Notes under the pieces: model-generated
Told to the model about the DNA's origin: nothing
The model's input: only the letters and a program-made list of their open reading frames with translations
Database searches by the model: none
Assembly: GCA_013349285.1 (NCBI GenBank)
Contig: DUZU01000011.1
Coordinates: 1-64,000, forward strand
From: Deltaproteobacteria bacterium
GTDB taxonomy: Bacteria; Desulfobacterota; Desulfobulbia; Desulfobulbales; Desulfurivibrionaceae
Direction of reading: 5' to 3'
Length of the DNA: 64,000 nt
Translations under genes and position numbers: made by a program
Shown here: positions 1 through 8,456 of the stretch, piece after piece
How the letters are laid out: each line of letters begins with the position of its first letter
Position numbering within the stretch: the first letter of the stretch is position 1

Positions 1-37
1 ACCATTCAGGTGCACTACCAGACTGCGCTGCGTCCCG
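1..37 (-). pseudogene. partial tRNA-Pro-like copy, cut by the window edge
   Basis: The 5' half of a tRNA-Pro-like sequence (acceptor strand, D arm, start of the anticodon arm) reads on the minus strand and runs off the left edge. It is identical to the same part of the decayed copy at 119-222, including the C at position 8 where intact tRNAs carry U. It is probably another member of the same tandem array and not a functional tRNA, but its 3' half cannot be seen. Confidence 0.6.
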
Positions 38-73
38 ACCCAATGGCCAATATCGAAATTTATTTCCGCATCA

Positions 74-110
74 TAAAAAAAGGGGTTAGCCCGTGTGGAC
101 TAACCCCTTA
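74..110 (-). terminator. rho-independent terminator in the first tRNA-Pro repeat unit
   Basis: On the minus strand an 8-bp GGGGTTAG/CTAACCCC stem with a ten-base loop is followed by a run of seven T. It is identical to the hairpin at 259-296 and lies after the decayed tRNA copy. Confidence 0.8.
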
Positions 111-118
111 TAAAAAAC

Positions 119-222
119 TGGTCGCAACGAGAAGATTCGCTCTTTTCAGTACCCCCTTGAGGGGTAAACTTCCGGCCCCCTGAACACCATTCAGGTGCAC
201 TACCAGACTGCGCTGCGTCCCG
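119..222 (-). pseudogene. tRNA-Pro-like pseudogene with a 27-nt insertion in the T loop
   Basis: This sequence aligns end to end with the intact tRNA-Pro at 305-381 and keeps the encoded CCA, but it is 104 nt long instead of 77. The extra 27 bases sit inside the T loop and contain a small TACCCC/GGGGTA hairpin. Other changes are a C at position 8 (normally U), an acceptor mismatch and an altered anticodon loop (GGT in place of GGG). With the T loop split, the product could not fold as a normal tRNA unless the insert were removed. I call it a pseudogene. Confidence 0.75.
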
Positions 223-258
223 ACCCAATGGCCAATATCGAAATTTATTTCCGCATCA

Positions 259-296
259 TAAAAAAAGGGGTTAGCCCGTGTGGACTAACCCCTTAT
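259..296 (-). terminator. rho-independent terminator after tRNA-Pro
   Basis: The minus strand has the stem GGGGTTAG/CTAACCCC followed by seven T residues. It lies a few bases downstream of the 3' CCA of the intact tRNA-Pro and should end that transcript. Confidence 0.85.
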
Positions 297-304
297 AAAA
301 AAAC

Positions 305-381
305 TGGTCGGGACGAGAAGATTCGAACTTCCGGCCCCCTGAACCCCATTCAGGTGCGCTACCAGACTGCGCTACGTCCCG
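305..381 (-). tRNA. tRNA-Pro (anticodon GGG)
   Basis: The minus strand folds as a 77-nt cloverleaf with acceptor CGGGACG/CGTCCCG, discriminator A and encoded CCA. The anticodon stem CCTGA/TCAGG encloses a seven-base loop with GGG at positions 34-36, which reads CCC and CCU proline codons. It is the only intact member of the local array, and a good promoter lies just upstream. Confidence 0.95.
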
Positions 382-421
382 ACCCAATTTCTATGTACAA
401 ATTTACCTTTACGGCAGACCT

Positions 422-450
422 TATTTAGCATGACCACTTACCAGTGTCAA
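422..450 (-). promoter_or_regulatory. sigma-70-type promoter for tRNA-Pro
   Basis: The minus strand has a perfect TTGACA -35 box, a 17-base spacer and a TAAATA -10 box preceded by an extended TGC. The predicted start lies about 35 bases upstream of the tRNA. The match is by eye. Confidence 0.55.
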
Positions 451-471
451 GCAAGGAGTCATGAACCAACC

Positions 472-900
472 TTATTTCTCGAGCATTTCTTTTAAGGCAA
501 GCAACTCGGCCTTTACTTCATTGACCATCGACTTCTCGTTCGATGGGGCGGCAAGATGACTTTCAGGTTCCGTTTGCCCCTCGGCTTTTTCACCGCCCGT
601 TCTTGCGGCCAGCGCCTTTTGGGCGCCGCTGATGGTGAAACCCTCGTCCTTGAGCAGGCGCCTGATCTTCAGGATATTTTCAACATCAACCTTGCGGTAG
701 AGCCGTTGTTTCGACCTGGCCCGCTGGGGGCTGAGAATTTTAAACTCAGACTCCCAGTAGCGTAACACATGCTGTTTGACCCCGGTAATTTCGCACACCT
801 CGCCAATCTTAAAGTATCGCTTGTCCGGAATAATGACCTGGTCATCGGCTCCGGACGGCATATCATCAAGATTATCGCAAGAGGTATTGGTCACACGCAC
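472..900 (-). CDS. MerR-family transcriptional regulator
   Basis: This is a small DNA-binding regulator of 142 residues. A MerR-type winged helix-turn-helix lies at about residues 27-95: the [13 protein letters not shown] segment, the wing LRYWESEF and a second helix [15 protein letters not shown]. The C-terminal part is short and low in complexity and ends in a leucine-rich helix, with no visible effector domain. It directly follows ihfA. The track start is GTG; a second GTG six bases on has better spacing to the AAAGGA motif, so the start is uncertain by two codons. MerR-type genes commonly follow pheT-ihfA, which suggests a nucleoid or housekeeping role. No target can be named. Confidence 0.85.
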   Translation of the reverse strand: MRVTNTSCDNLDDMPSGADDQVIIPDKRYFKIGEVCEITGVKQHVLRYWESEFKILSPQRARSKQRLYRKVDVENILKIRRLLKDEGFTISGAQKALAARTGGEKAEGQTEPESHLAAPSNEKSMVNEVKAELLALKEMLEK

Positions 901-907
901 GCGTCCT

Positions 908-1201
908 TTAATCCTGGTTCAACTTCTCCCGCACAACTTTACTCGGCCTAAATGATACCATACTTCGCTTGGAGATTTCCATGGTCTCGCCGGTCCGCGG
1001 ATTACGGCCGACCCGAGATGTTTTCTTGCGCACGGTAAAGGTGCCGAACTGAACAAGCTTGATCGACTCCTCGTGGAGCAGGGATTTCTTCAATTTATCA
1101 AAAACCGCATCAACCAATTCACCGGCGCTGCGCAGGGAAAAGCCCATTTTTTCATTAATAAGCTGGGCGAGTTCCTTTCGTGTCAAGTTGGATCTTTTCA
1201 T
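908..1201 (-). CDS. ihfA: integration host factor subunit alpha
   Basis: A 97-residue member of the HU/IHF family of DNA-bending proteins. The N-terminal helices ([14 protein letters not shown]) form the dimer body, and the beta arm [12 protein letters not shown] carries the proline that intercalates into DNA. Length is normal. It sits three bases after pheT, as in many proteobacteria, and should work as a heterodimer with an IHF beta subunit encoded elsewhere. IHF shapes promoters, including sigma-54 promoters, and recombination sites. An HU homodimer is the alternative, but the position after pheT favours IHF alpha. Confidence 0.93.
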   Translation of the reverse strand: MKRSNLTRKELAQLINEKMGFSLRSAGELVDAVFDKLKKSLLHEESIKLVQFGTFTVRKKTSRVGRNPRTGETMEISKRSMVSFRPSKVVREKLNQD

Positions 1202-1204
1202 TTA

Positions 1205-3619
1205 TTATGCCTCACGTAACTGCCCGTCAAAACGGGAAATCATCATGTCGATTATCTTCTGGTGCACCTTGGCCACTGATTCATCATCAAGGGTATGCTC
1301 GGCAGACCGGTATGTTATGGCAATGGCTACACTCTTCATGCCAGCCTCAATATTCTTTCCTCTAAAAACATCAAAAATTTCAGCCTGTTCAATAATCGGC
1401 TCACCGGCCCCGGTGATCGCCGCCACCATCTCTCCGCCGGCAACCTTCTCCGGCACCAGCAGAGCCAGATCCCATTTAACCGAGGGAAACTTGGGCAGGG
1501 CGGCAAATCTTTTCGCCTGCAAGGGCTGACTGCCGAGTAAATCAAAATCAAGATCCACAAAAAAGACCTTCTGTTTGATGCCGAACGCCTTGAGAATCTT
1601 GGCATCGACTACGCCGCAACTGCCCAACAGCTCGCCATTGGCCCTGACACTGAGCAAGGTGGCCACATCGCCATAGGCAAGGGCTTCAGCCGCGCCCTTT
1701 TCGTAGGTAATGTGGTTAAGGCCAAGGGAGGTGAACAACTGGGCGACAACCCCTTTCACATCGAAAATATCCGTTGCCTCATCACCATAGAGGAGCGGGG
1801 CGGCCGGCTGCCGCCTGCCACTTAACACCGCGGTCAACCGCATCGGCTCCTTGGGCTGCGCATCGCCCATCGGATGAAAAACCTTGCCGATCTCAAAAAG
1901 CCTGACATCTGGGTTCTGATGGTTTGCGTTTCGCCGCAGATTTTCGAGGAGCGCCGGCAACAGAGTGGTGCGCATAATGGATTGATCTTCGGCCAAGGGG
2001 TTGAGCAGGGTCACGGTTTTCCGCCGGTAATCATCCGCCGCGAGACCGAGCAGGTCTAAATGCTGCGGAGAGACAAAGCTGTAATTGATCGCCTCGTAAA
2101 AACCCAGCCCCAATAAGATATTAGAAACTTTTTTGCGAAGAAGCCGACTGGGGTCCTGTTCCGGGAAGGTCATCGGCACCAGGGGTTGGGCGGTGGGCAA
2201 TTCGTTGTAACCGATAAGCCGGGCAACCTCTTCCACCAAATCGATCTCGCGCTCCAGATCTACCCTGAAGCTTGGCACGGTTACCAGCAGGGTATCCTCG
2301 TCATGGGGCGCCACCGCCAGTTCAATCGAGGTGAGGACCTTGGCTACCTGATCGGCGGAAAGGGGCAGCCCCAACAGCGCGGAGGTTCGGCTGATCCGCA
2401 ACTTGATGGTCGCGGGTTCGGGGATGGCCGCTTTAAAATCAACGCCACCGGCCACGATCTCGCCACCGGCCAACCGGGCGATAAGCTGCACCGCCCGTTC
2501 CATGGCCCGGGGCGCGGCCTGGGGATCAACCCCGCGTTCGAAGCGGTAGGAGGCATCGGTGCTCATCTTGAGCTTGCCGGCAGTGCGCCTGATACTGATG
2601 GCGTCAAAGCAGGCGCTTTCCAGGAGGATATTGACGGTGGCATTATCCACCTCGGAATTGGCGCCGCCCATTACCCCGGCCAGGGCCACGGGATTTTCGG
2701 CATCACAGATCAGCAGCATCTGCTCGTCAAGCTGCCGCTCGACTCCGTCCAGGGTGGTCATTTTCTCATCGGCGCCGGCCAGGCGAACCACGATCTTGCC
2801 CGCGGCCAGTTTATCGAAATCAAAGGCATGGAGGGGCTGGCCGTACTCCATCATCACAAAATTAGTGATGTCGACCACATTATTGATCGACCTCAGGCCC
2901 ACGGCAGCCAAGCGCTGCTGCAACCACCAGGGCGAGGGGCCGATCTTGATATTTTTTATAAGGCGAGCCACATAGCGGGGGCAGTCGGCCGGGGCCTGGA
3001 CCTCAACCTGAAAAGGGAGATCATGGCCGGCCAGTTCCGGGACCTCGGTGACCGGCGGCTTAATATGGTTGCCGACCACGCCGCCAACCTCGCGGGCAAT
3101 GCCTAAAACACTGGCGCAATCAGGACGGTTCGGGGTCAGATCGACCTCGATCATGGTATCTTCGAGATTAAGGGCCGCGGCCAGAGGCTGACCCAAGGGG
3201 AGATCCGCCGCCAACTCCATGATTCCGGCCTGGGCCTCGCTGATGGCCAGTTCCTTGGCCGAACAGAGCATCCCATGGGATTTCTCACCGCGGATCTTGG
3301 CGGGCTTGACCTTAAAGTCACCGGGCAGCACGGCGCCGGGCAGGGCGATGGCCGTAACCAGCCCGGCCCTGGCATTGGGCGCGCCGCAAACAACCCGGAC
3401 CATTTCGGAACCGATGTTCACGTCACAGAGGACAAGTTTGTCGGCATTGGGATGGGGATGAACCGCCTCGATCCTGGCCACGCAGACGCCGGTCAGATCC
3501 GGGTAGCATGGTTCACAGGCATCCACCTCCAGGCCAAGCATGGTAAGGTGATCGGCGATTTTGGCCGGGGCCAGCTCCACCTCAATATATTCGCGCAACC
3601 AGTTGAAAGTGAACTTCAT
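1205..3619 (-). CDS. pheT: phenylalanine--tRNA ligase beta subunit
   Basis: The large subunit of cytosolic alpha2-beta2 phenylalanyl-tRNA synthetase, 804 residues, about the usual length. The N-terminal tRNA-binding OB fold (about 40-150) precedes the B3/B4 editing domain that hydrolyses Tyr-tRNA(Phe), the B5 DNA-binding-like domain and a catalytic-like core. The C-terminal FDX-ACB domain (about 710-804; PKFPSVKWDLALLV) contacts the anticodon. It follows pheS by 33 bases and lies in the thrS-infC-rpmI-rplT-pheST-ihfA unit. I see no Phe-rich leader or T-box before the pair. Confidence 0.97.
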   Translation of the reverse strand: MKFTFNWLREYIEVELAPAKIADHLTMLGLEVDACEPCYPDLTGVCVARIEAVHPHPNADKLVLCDVNIGSEMVRVVCGAPNARAGLVTAIALPGAVLPGDFKVKPAKIRGEKSHGMLCSAKELAISEAQAGIMELAADLPLGQPLAAALNLEDTMIEVDLTPNRPDCASVLGIAREVGGVVGNHIKPPVTEVPELAGHDLPFQVEVQAPADCPRYVARLIKNIKIGPSPWWLQQRLAAVGLRSINNVVDITNFVMMEYGQPLHAFDFDKLAAGKIVVRLAGADEKMTTLDGVERQLDEQMLLICDAENPVALAGVMGGANSEVDNATVNILLESACFDAISIRRTAGKLKMSTDASYRFERGVDPQAAPRAMERAVQLIARLAGGEIVAGGVDFKAAIPEPATIKLRISRTSALLGLPLSADQVAKVLTSIELAVAPHDEDTLLVTVPSFRVDLEREIDLVEEVARLIGYNELPTAQPLVPMTFPEQDPSRLLRKKVSNILLGLGFYEAINYSFVSPQHLDLLGLAADDYRRKTVTLLNPLAEDQSIMRTTLLPALLENLRRNANHQNPDVRLFEIGKVFHPMGDAQPKEPMRLTAVLSGRRQPAAPLLYGDEATDIFDVKGVVAQLFTSLGLNHITYEKGAAEALAYGDVATLLSVRANGELLGSCGVVDAKILKAFGIKQKVFFVDLDFDLLGSQPLQAKRFAALPKFPSVKWDLALLVPEKVAGGEMVAAITGAGEPIIEQAEIFDVFRGKNIEAGMKSVAIAITYRSAEHTLDDESVAKVHQKIIDMMISRFDGQLREA

Positions 3620-3652
3620 GGATCGATTCTTTTGTGCCCTGACTGAAATTTT

Positions 3653-4666
3653 TTAAAACTGAGACAGAAAACGGAGATCATTCTCATAATAAAGTCGGAT
3701 ATCGGTGATCCCGTATTTAAGCATGGCAATACGCTCGATCCCCAGGCCAAAGGCAAAGCCGCTGTACTGCTCGGGATCGTAACCGACCTTCTTGAAAACC
3801 TCGGGGTCGATGAGGCCGGCCCCTAAAATCTCAAGCCAGCCCGTCTGTTTGCAAACCCGGCACCCGGAACCGCCGCAGATCACGCAAGCGATATCGACCT
3901 CGGCACTCGGCTCAGTAAAAGGGAAGAAACTGGGCCGAAAACGAATGGCGGTATCAGGGGCGAAAAGTTTGGCAATAACAATGGACAATACCCCTTTCAG
4001 GTCGGCAAAAGATACGTTGCGGTCAACCAGAAAGCCCTCAATCTGATGAAACATCGGGGTATGGGTAATGTCGGAATCGCAGCGATATACCTTGCCCGGG
4101 GCAATCATCCTGAGAGGCGGCTCCTGCTTCTCCATGACCCGGGCCTGCATGGGCGAAGTATGGGTCCGAAGCAACAGGCTTTCGCTGATGTAAAAGGTAT
4201 CGTGCATGGCCCGGGCCGGGTGATGCTTGGGGATGTTCAAGGCCTCGAAATTATAAAAATCGACCTCGACATCCGGCCCTTCGGCCACGGCAAAGCCCAG
4301 TCCCTCAAAAATGGAGCAAACCTCTTCCATTACCTGGGTCACGGGATGCAGCTTGCCGAACGGGGTAAAACGGCCGGGCAGACTCAAATCCTCACTGATC
4401 ACGGCGCCGGCACGGGCTTGGCCGGCTTTCAACTCCGACTCCCGGGCGGTAAAGGCATCCTCAAGCACCTGCTTGATCTCGTTTGCCAATTTGCCGAGGC
4501 GTGGGCGATCTTCAGCTGAAGCTTTACCCAATTGTCGCATGATCAGGGTAAACTCGCCTTTCCGACCCAAATATTTGACGCGGAAAGGCTCTAGTTCACC
4601 GGCCTGGCTGATGGCGGACAAGGCCGCCTCAGCCTCGGCTTTCAGTCGGAGGATTTCGTCTTCCAT
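3653..4666 (-). CDS. pheS: phenylalanine--tRNA ligase alpha subunit
   Basis: The catalytic subunit, which activates phenylalanine with ATP and charges tRNA(Phe). It has 337 residues: an N-terminal coiled-coil that binds tRNA (about 1-85), then the class II core. Motif 2 lies around the [18 protein letters not shown] segment, and motif 3 is the [18 protein letters not shown] segment near the C terminus. The segment [18 protein letters not shown] carries four cysteines, a zinc-finger-like insertion seen in some bacterial PheS. The gene follows rplT closely and precedes pheT. Confidence 0.97.
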   Translation of the reverse strand: MEDEILRLKAEAEAALSAISQAGELEPFRVKYLGRKGEFTLIMRQLGKASAEDRPRLGKLANEIKQVLEDAFTARESELKAGQARAGAVISEDLSLPGRFTPFGKLHPVTQVMEEVCSIFEGLGFAVAEGPDVEVDFYNFEALNIPKHHPARAMHDTFYISESLLLRTHTSPMQARVMEKQEPPLRMIAPGKVYRCDSDITHTPMFHQIEGFLVDRNVSFADLKGVLSIVIAKLFAPDTAIRFRPSFFPFTEPSAEVDIACVICGGSGCRVCKQTGWLEILGAGLIDPEVFKKVGYDPEQYSGFAFGLGIERIAMLKYGITDIRLYYENDLRFLSQF

Positions 4667-4691
4667 GATAAAAATCTAAAGGAAACTCTGA

Positions 4692-5045
4692 TCAGTTGCT
4701 TGCGCCGGTCATCTTGGTGACCTTGGTGAAAACGGAAGGATCCAAAACGGCCAGATTGGCAAGAACCTTACGATCCAACTCAACATTGAGCTTCTTGAGC
4801 CCACCCATCAAACGGCTGTAAGAGATGCCGTTCATCTTGGCGGCGGCGCCGATTCTGACGATCCACAACCGACGGAAATCACGTTTTTTCTGACGACGAT
4901 CACGGTAGGCATAGCAAAGGGCGCGGTCTACGGCCTCAATGGCGGAACGATAAAGACGGCTCCGGCCTCCGATATAACCGCTGGCCAATTTCAAAACTTT
5001 CTTTCTTCTCCGACGCGCTTTAAATCCACGTGTTACTCTGGGCAT
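4692..5045 (-). CDS. rplT: 50S ribosomal protein L20
   Basis: A 117-residue basic protein with the standard L20 N terminus ([15 protein letters not shown]) and the globular RNA-binding C-terminal half. L20 binds 23S rRNA early in assembly. In other bacteria it also represses its own operon by binding mRNA upstream of rpmI. It lies about 60 bases downstream of rpmI in the order infC-rpmI-rplT. Confidence 0.98.
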   Translation of the reverse strand: MPRVTRGFKARRRRKKVLKLASGYIGGRSRLYRSAIEAVDRALCYAYRDRRQKKRDFRRLWIVRIGAAAKMNGISYSRLMGGLKKLNVELDRKVLANLAVLDPSVFTKVTKMTGASN

Positions 5046-5106
5046 CGTTTTTCTCCTTATTCATCGCCGGCGAAACCGCCGCACGTACTTAACTATTAAG
5101 ACCAGA

Positions 5107-5307
5107 TTACTTGAGATAGGGCAGCAAACGCTTGATGCCTTTCACATTGGTATCATCAACGATACCGGCCTGGCGAAGATTTCTTTTTCTCTTGGTGCTC
5201 TTCTTGGTGAGGATATGGCTGCTGAAAGCTTTCCGGCGAACAATCTTGCCGGAGCCGGTGCATTTAAAACGCTTGGCCGCCCCTCTGTTTGTTTTCATCT
5301 TAGGCAT
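5107..5307 (-). CDS. rpmI: 50S ribosomal protein L35
   Basis: A 66-residue, very basic protein with the family pattern [14 protein letters not shown] and the [16 protein letters not shown] segment. A GGGAGAAAAGTT ribosome-binding stretch precedes the ATG. The 130-base gap to infC holds a long-range complementary pair that may be an L20-responsive leader (separate entry). Confidence 0.97.
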   Translation of the reverse strand: MPKMKTNRGAAKRFKCTGSGKIVRRKAFSSHILTKKSTKRKRNLRQAGIVDDTNVKGIKRLLPYLK

Positions 5308-5351
5308 AACTTTTCTCCCTTTTTCATATCATTGCCGACAGTGCTTACCGT

Positions 5352-5433
5352 ACCGCCGACCTGTTATCTTTCACAACCCTGCCGAATGGGGCAGTAATCC
5401 TATATTTATGTCCACCAACATCAAGTCGGCGGT
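5352..5433 (-). promoter_or_regulatory. possible L20-binding leader structure before rpmI
   Basis: Two nine-base blocks, ACCGCCGAC just after the infC stop and GTCGGCGGT about 45 bases before the rpmI ATG, are exactly complementary and separated by 64 bases. In E. coli, L20 represses rpmI-rplT through a structure formed by long-range pairing in this same gap. Equivalence here is inferred from position and complementarity only. Confidence 0.4.
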
Positions 5434-5437
5434 TTGC

Positions 5438-5980
5438 TCATTTCGGTCCGACAAACATGGCCATCTGCCGGCCTTCCATGGTCGGCTGCTGAAGAATAAC
5501 CCCATCTTCAGTCAGTTCGGCGGCTATTTTTTTCAATACCTCAAGCCCCAGGCTGTTGGCATAGACGATTTCACGGCCCCGGAATCGCAAGGTGATCTTC
5601 ACCTTGTTTTTCTGCTGGAGAAACTTCTTAATATTGCGGATTTTGAAATCCAGATCGTGCTTTTCGGTCTTGGGCCGCAATTTGATCTCTTTGATCTCGA
5701 CAACCGACTGTTTCTTCTTCGCTTCCTGCTGTTTCTTGCTCAGCTCATAGCGGTACTTGCCGAAATCCATAATTCGACAGACCGGCGGCTCGGCGGTGGC
5801 GGACAATTCGACCAGATCAAGGCCGACGCTCTCGGCCATTTGCAAAGCCTGGGCGATGGGAAGGATACCGGCCTGGGCCCCGTCTTGATCAATGACTCGC
5901 ACTTCCTTGCATCTTATTTCGCCATTAATTCTGGCCCTGACTTCCTTTTCAGCCCGGACACTCTTTTTTTTACCTTTAAT
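5438..5980 (-). CDS. infC: translation initiation factor IF-3 (AUU start)
   Basis: IF-3 binds the 30S subunit, checks the start codon and prevents early 50S joining. The ORF track begins at an internal GTG (5902), but the frame stays open upstream to an ATT at 5980-5978. That ATT is preceded at seven bases by a perfect AGGAGG, and the added residues (MKGKKKSVRAEK..INGEIR) match the IF-3 N terminus. The full protein is 180 residues, the usual length, with an N-terminal domain, a lysine-rich linker (SKKQQEAKKKQ) and the C-terminal domain. The rare AUU start is the known means by which IF-3 represses its own translation. Confidence 0.95.
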   Translation of the reverse strand: MKGKKKSVRAEKEVRARINGEIRCKEVRVIDQDGAQAGILPIAQALQMAESVGLDLVELSATAEPPVCRIMDFGKYRYELSKKQQEAKKKQSVVEIKEIKLRPKTEKHDLDFKIRNIKKFLQQKNKVKITLRFRGREIVYANSLGLEVLKKIAAELTEDGVILQQPTMEGRQMAMFVGPK

Positions 5981-6061
5981 ACGCTTACCTCCTGATAATA
6001 GGATCTTCGATCAACGCAAACTTTCTAAATTCTTTTAAAAACACAGATTCAGCAGTTTACA

Positions 6062-8011
6062 CTACTTACCCGGGTTATTGCAAACGCCGCGGCGTCCTTG
6101 CTCATTTTCTTTTGCCACCAGGGCGGCAAATTCGGGCAAGGACATGGCGGGAAGATTCTTGCCGTCACGCAGGCGAACGGTTACCTGCCGCTCCTCCATC
6201 TCCTTATCGCCGATAATCAGCATATAAGGAATTTTCTGCATCTGTGCGTCGCGAATCTTATAATTTAATTTCTCGTTACGTAGATCTTTCTCAATCCGAA
6301 CGCCGGCCCGGCGAAGCTCCTGATAAACCTCTTCGACATAATCGGCCTGGGCATCGGTGATATTGAGAATCCGGGCCTGGGTCGGGGCCAACCATACCGG
6401 AAAGGCGCCGGCATAATGCTCGATGAGCACCCCTAAAAATCTTTCCAGCGAACCCATCAGGGCCCGATGAATCATAATCGGCTGATGCTTGTTGCCATCC
6501 TCGCCGGTATAGGAAATCTCAAAGCGCTCCGGCAGGTTGAAATCAACCTGAATGGTGGAACATTGCCAGGAGCGGCCGATAACGTCTTTAATCTTGATAT
6601 CGATCTTGGGACCGTAAAACACGCCCTCGCCGGGATCAATCTCATACTTGAGCCCTTTTTTCTCCAGGGCCAGCTTGAGGGCATTGGTCGCCTGCTCCCA
6701 GTGCTCATCATCACCGACATACTTCTCCGGCCTGGTGGAGAGATAGATATCGTAATTGTCAAAACCGAAGGTCTGCAAGATATGCAGATTCAAATCGAGA
6801 ATATTGTAAATCTCTTTCTCAAGTTGATCCGGCTTACAAAAAATATGGGCATCGTCCTGGGTAAAACCGCGTACCCGCATCAGGCCGTGCAGCGCCCCGG
6901 TTTTTTCGTAGCGGTATACCGTGCCCAATTCGCACCAGCGCAGGGGAAACTCGCGGTAGCTGCGCATGCGCGTCTTATAAATGGCAATATGAAAAGGACA
7001 ATTCATCGGCTTGAGCTGATAACTGACCTCGTCGATATCCATGGGCGAAAACATATTCTCGCCGTAAAAATCTAAATGGCCGCTGGTCTGCCACATATCG
7101 CGCCGGGCAATGTGCGGGGTAAAGAGCAGTTCGTAGTCATTGCGGTAATGCTCATCCCGCCAATGGTCTTCAAGGATCTTCCGGAGCAGGGCGCCCTTGG
7201 GCTGCCAGAGAATGAGCCCGGGGCCGACCTGATCCTGAATGGAAAAAAGCTCCAGCTCCTTGCCCAGTTTCCGATGATCGCGTTTTTTCGCCTCTTCCAG
7301 CTGATGCAGATAGGCGGTCAGGGCTTTCCCGTCAAAGAAGGCGGTGCCGTACAAACGCTGCAACATCTGATTATTTTCATTGCCGCGCCAGTAAGCGCCG
7401 GCCAACTTGACGATCTTGAAGGCCTGCAAAAAACCGGTGTGGGGCAAATGGGGCCCCCGGCACAGATCAACAAAAGCCCCCTGCCGATAGATGGAAACCT
7501 CGTCTTCGGCTATCTCCTTGAGCAACTCTACCTTATAGGGCTGGCCGCTTTTGGTGAAAAGCTCAATCGCGGCGGCAACCGGCATGGTCTCCCGGCTAAA
7601 GGGGGCGGCGGCGGCGACAAGTTCCTTCATTTTCGCTTCGATCCGCTCGAAATCATCCGGCGTGAAAGGCTCGCTGCGATCAAAATCGTAGTAAAAACCG
7701 TCGGCGGTGGCCGGCCCGATGGCAACCTTGACCTCATCACCGAAGAGGGAAACCACAGCCTCGGCCATGACATGGGCGGCGCTGTGCCGGAGAATCTCAA
7801 GGGCTTCCGGAGCATCGGAGGAAATCGGCTCAAAGGAAGCATCACTCTCCAAAACGGCGGACAGATCCATCAGGCGGCCGTCAAGGCGAACCGCGACGGT
7901 CTTTTTACGGGTCTTGTTCGAAACCAGCGCCTTCAAGGCGTCGGCAACCGTAACCCCTTTGGCAACTGTTTTACATTCCCCGTCCGGGAGGGTGAGTGAA
8001 ATATCAGCCAT
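6062..8011 (-). CDS. thrS: threonine--tRNA ligase
   Basis: Class II synthetase charging tRNA(Thr), 649 residues from the chosen start. I prefer the ATG at 8011 (MADISLTLPDG) to the track's TTG at 8053, because ThrS proteins normally begin directly with the TGS domain and a GGAG lies just before it. Order: TGS domain (about 1-60), the editing domain with HSAAHVMAEA and the FVDLCRGPHLPHTG zinc/editing segments, the class II catalytic core (MNCPFHI, RWCELGTVYRYE) and the C-terminal anticodon-binding domain. It heads the operon with infC about 80 bases downstream, the common bacterial order. Confidence 0.96.
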   Translation of the reverse strand: MADISLTLPDGECKTVAKGVTVADALKALVSNKTRKKTVAVRLDGRLMDLSAVLESDASFEPISSDAPEALEILRHSAAHVMAEAVVSLFGDEVKVAIGPATADGFYYDFDRSEPFTPDDFERIEAKMKELVAAAAPFSRETMPVAAAIELFTKSGQPYKVELLKEIAEDEVSIYRQGAFVDLCRGPHLPHTGFLQAFKIVKLAGAYWRGNENNQMLQRLYGTAFFDGKALTAYLHQLEEAKKRDHRKLGKELELFSIQDQVGPGLILWQPKGALLRKILEDHWRDEHYRNDYELLFTPHIARRDMWQTSGHLDFYGENMFSPMDIDEVSYQLKPMNCPFHIAIYKTRMRSYREFPLRWCELGTVYRYEKTGALHGLMRVRGFTQDDAHIFCKPDQLEKEIYNILDLNLHILQTFGFDNYDIYLSTRPEKYVGDDEHWEQATNALKLALEKKGLKYEIDPGEGVFYGPKIDIKIKDVIGRSWQCSTIQVDFNLPERFEISYTGEDGNKHQPIMIHRALMGSLERFLGVLIEHYAGAFPVWLAPTQARILNITDAQADYVEEVYQELRRAGVRIEKDLRNEKLNYKIRDAQMQKIPYMLIIGDKEMEERQVTVRLRDGKNLPAMSLPEFAALVAKENEQGRRGVCNNPGK

Positions 8012-8208
8012 AATCTCCGTGTCCAGCCGTTCAACGTCATCCGCCTTTAACAAGCAAAGACGAAAAAATTAATTTTCATGCATCCCAGGCCCATCAAAAA
8101 AAACAAGCACATTGACATGGTCAATCTGCCTGGGCAAAAAAGGCCTTGTCACGGATATTCCGCAACAGAAGCCCTCGATGACTACACAACCTTAAAGTTG
8201 TGAAAATA

Positions 8209-8285
8209 TGGTAGGCGCGGGCGGATTCGAACCGCCGACCTCTTGCGTGTCGGGCAAGCGCTCTAACCAACTGAGCTACGCGCCT
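8209..8285 (-). tRNA. tRNA-Val (anticodon GAC)
   Basis: A 77-nt cloverleaf on the minus strand with acceptor AGGCGCG/CGCGCCT and encoded CCA. The anticodon stem CTTGC/GCAAG encloses a loop with GAC at 34-36, reading GUC and GUU. A small ACAACTTTAAGGTTGT hairpin lies just downstream but lacks a T run, so I do not call it a terminator. Confidence 0.95.
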
Positions 8286-8456
8286 ATATAAAAAAAGGCA
8301 GGCCAATGCTTACGGCCCTTGATTTTTCAAAACCTCTAAACGGCAACCAAATACCAATAATTTCGTTGTGTGTCAAGGATAATTAGTAATCCCGGAACGG
8401 AAAACAGCTTGACCAAAAACAACCAAACAAATCAACCGGCCCCACCCCGCAGCCCC

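Larger units (their letters stand above)
1..303. repeat. 185-bp tandem duplication of a tRNA-Pro unit
   Basis: The stretch beginning accattcagg at position 1 recurs at position 186 and stays identical for about 117 bases except for one A in a homopolymer. Each unit contains the 5' half of a tRNA-Pro-like gene, a spacer, a terminator hairpin and the 3' end of the next tRNA. The near identity suggests a recent duplication. The repeat is too long and too tRNA-like to be a CRISPR array. Confidence 0.85.

Noticed and set aside
1-381. CRISPR-like repeat pattern
   Set aside because: The repeats are 185-bp tRNA units with terminators, not short repeats with variable spacers.
1-381. Phage or island attachment site at tRNA-Pro
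   Set aside because: tRNA fragments in tandem can mark integration, but no integrase or phage gene is in the window and the units are simple tandem copies.
195-428. 77-residue ORF in the track
   Set aside because: It reads through tRNA-Pro and its repeat on the opposite strand; the repeated peptide comes from the tRNA duplication.
5132-5995. 287-residue plus-strand ORF
   Set aside because: It is the antisense shadow of rpmI and infC.
8012-8120. T-box or threonyl leader before thrS
   Set aside because: No specifier stem, T-box sequence or Thr-codon run was seen.
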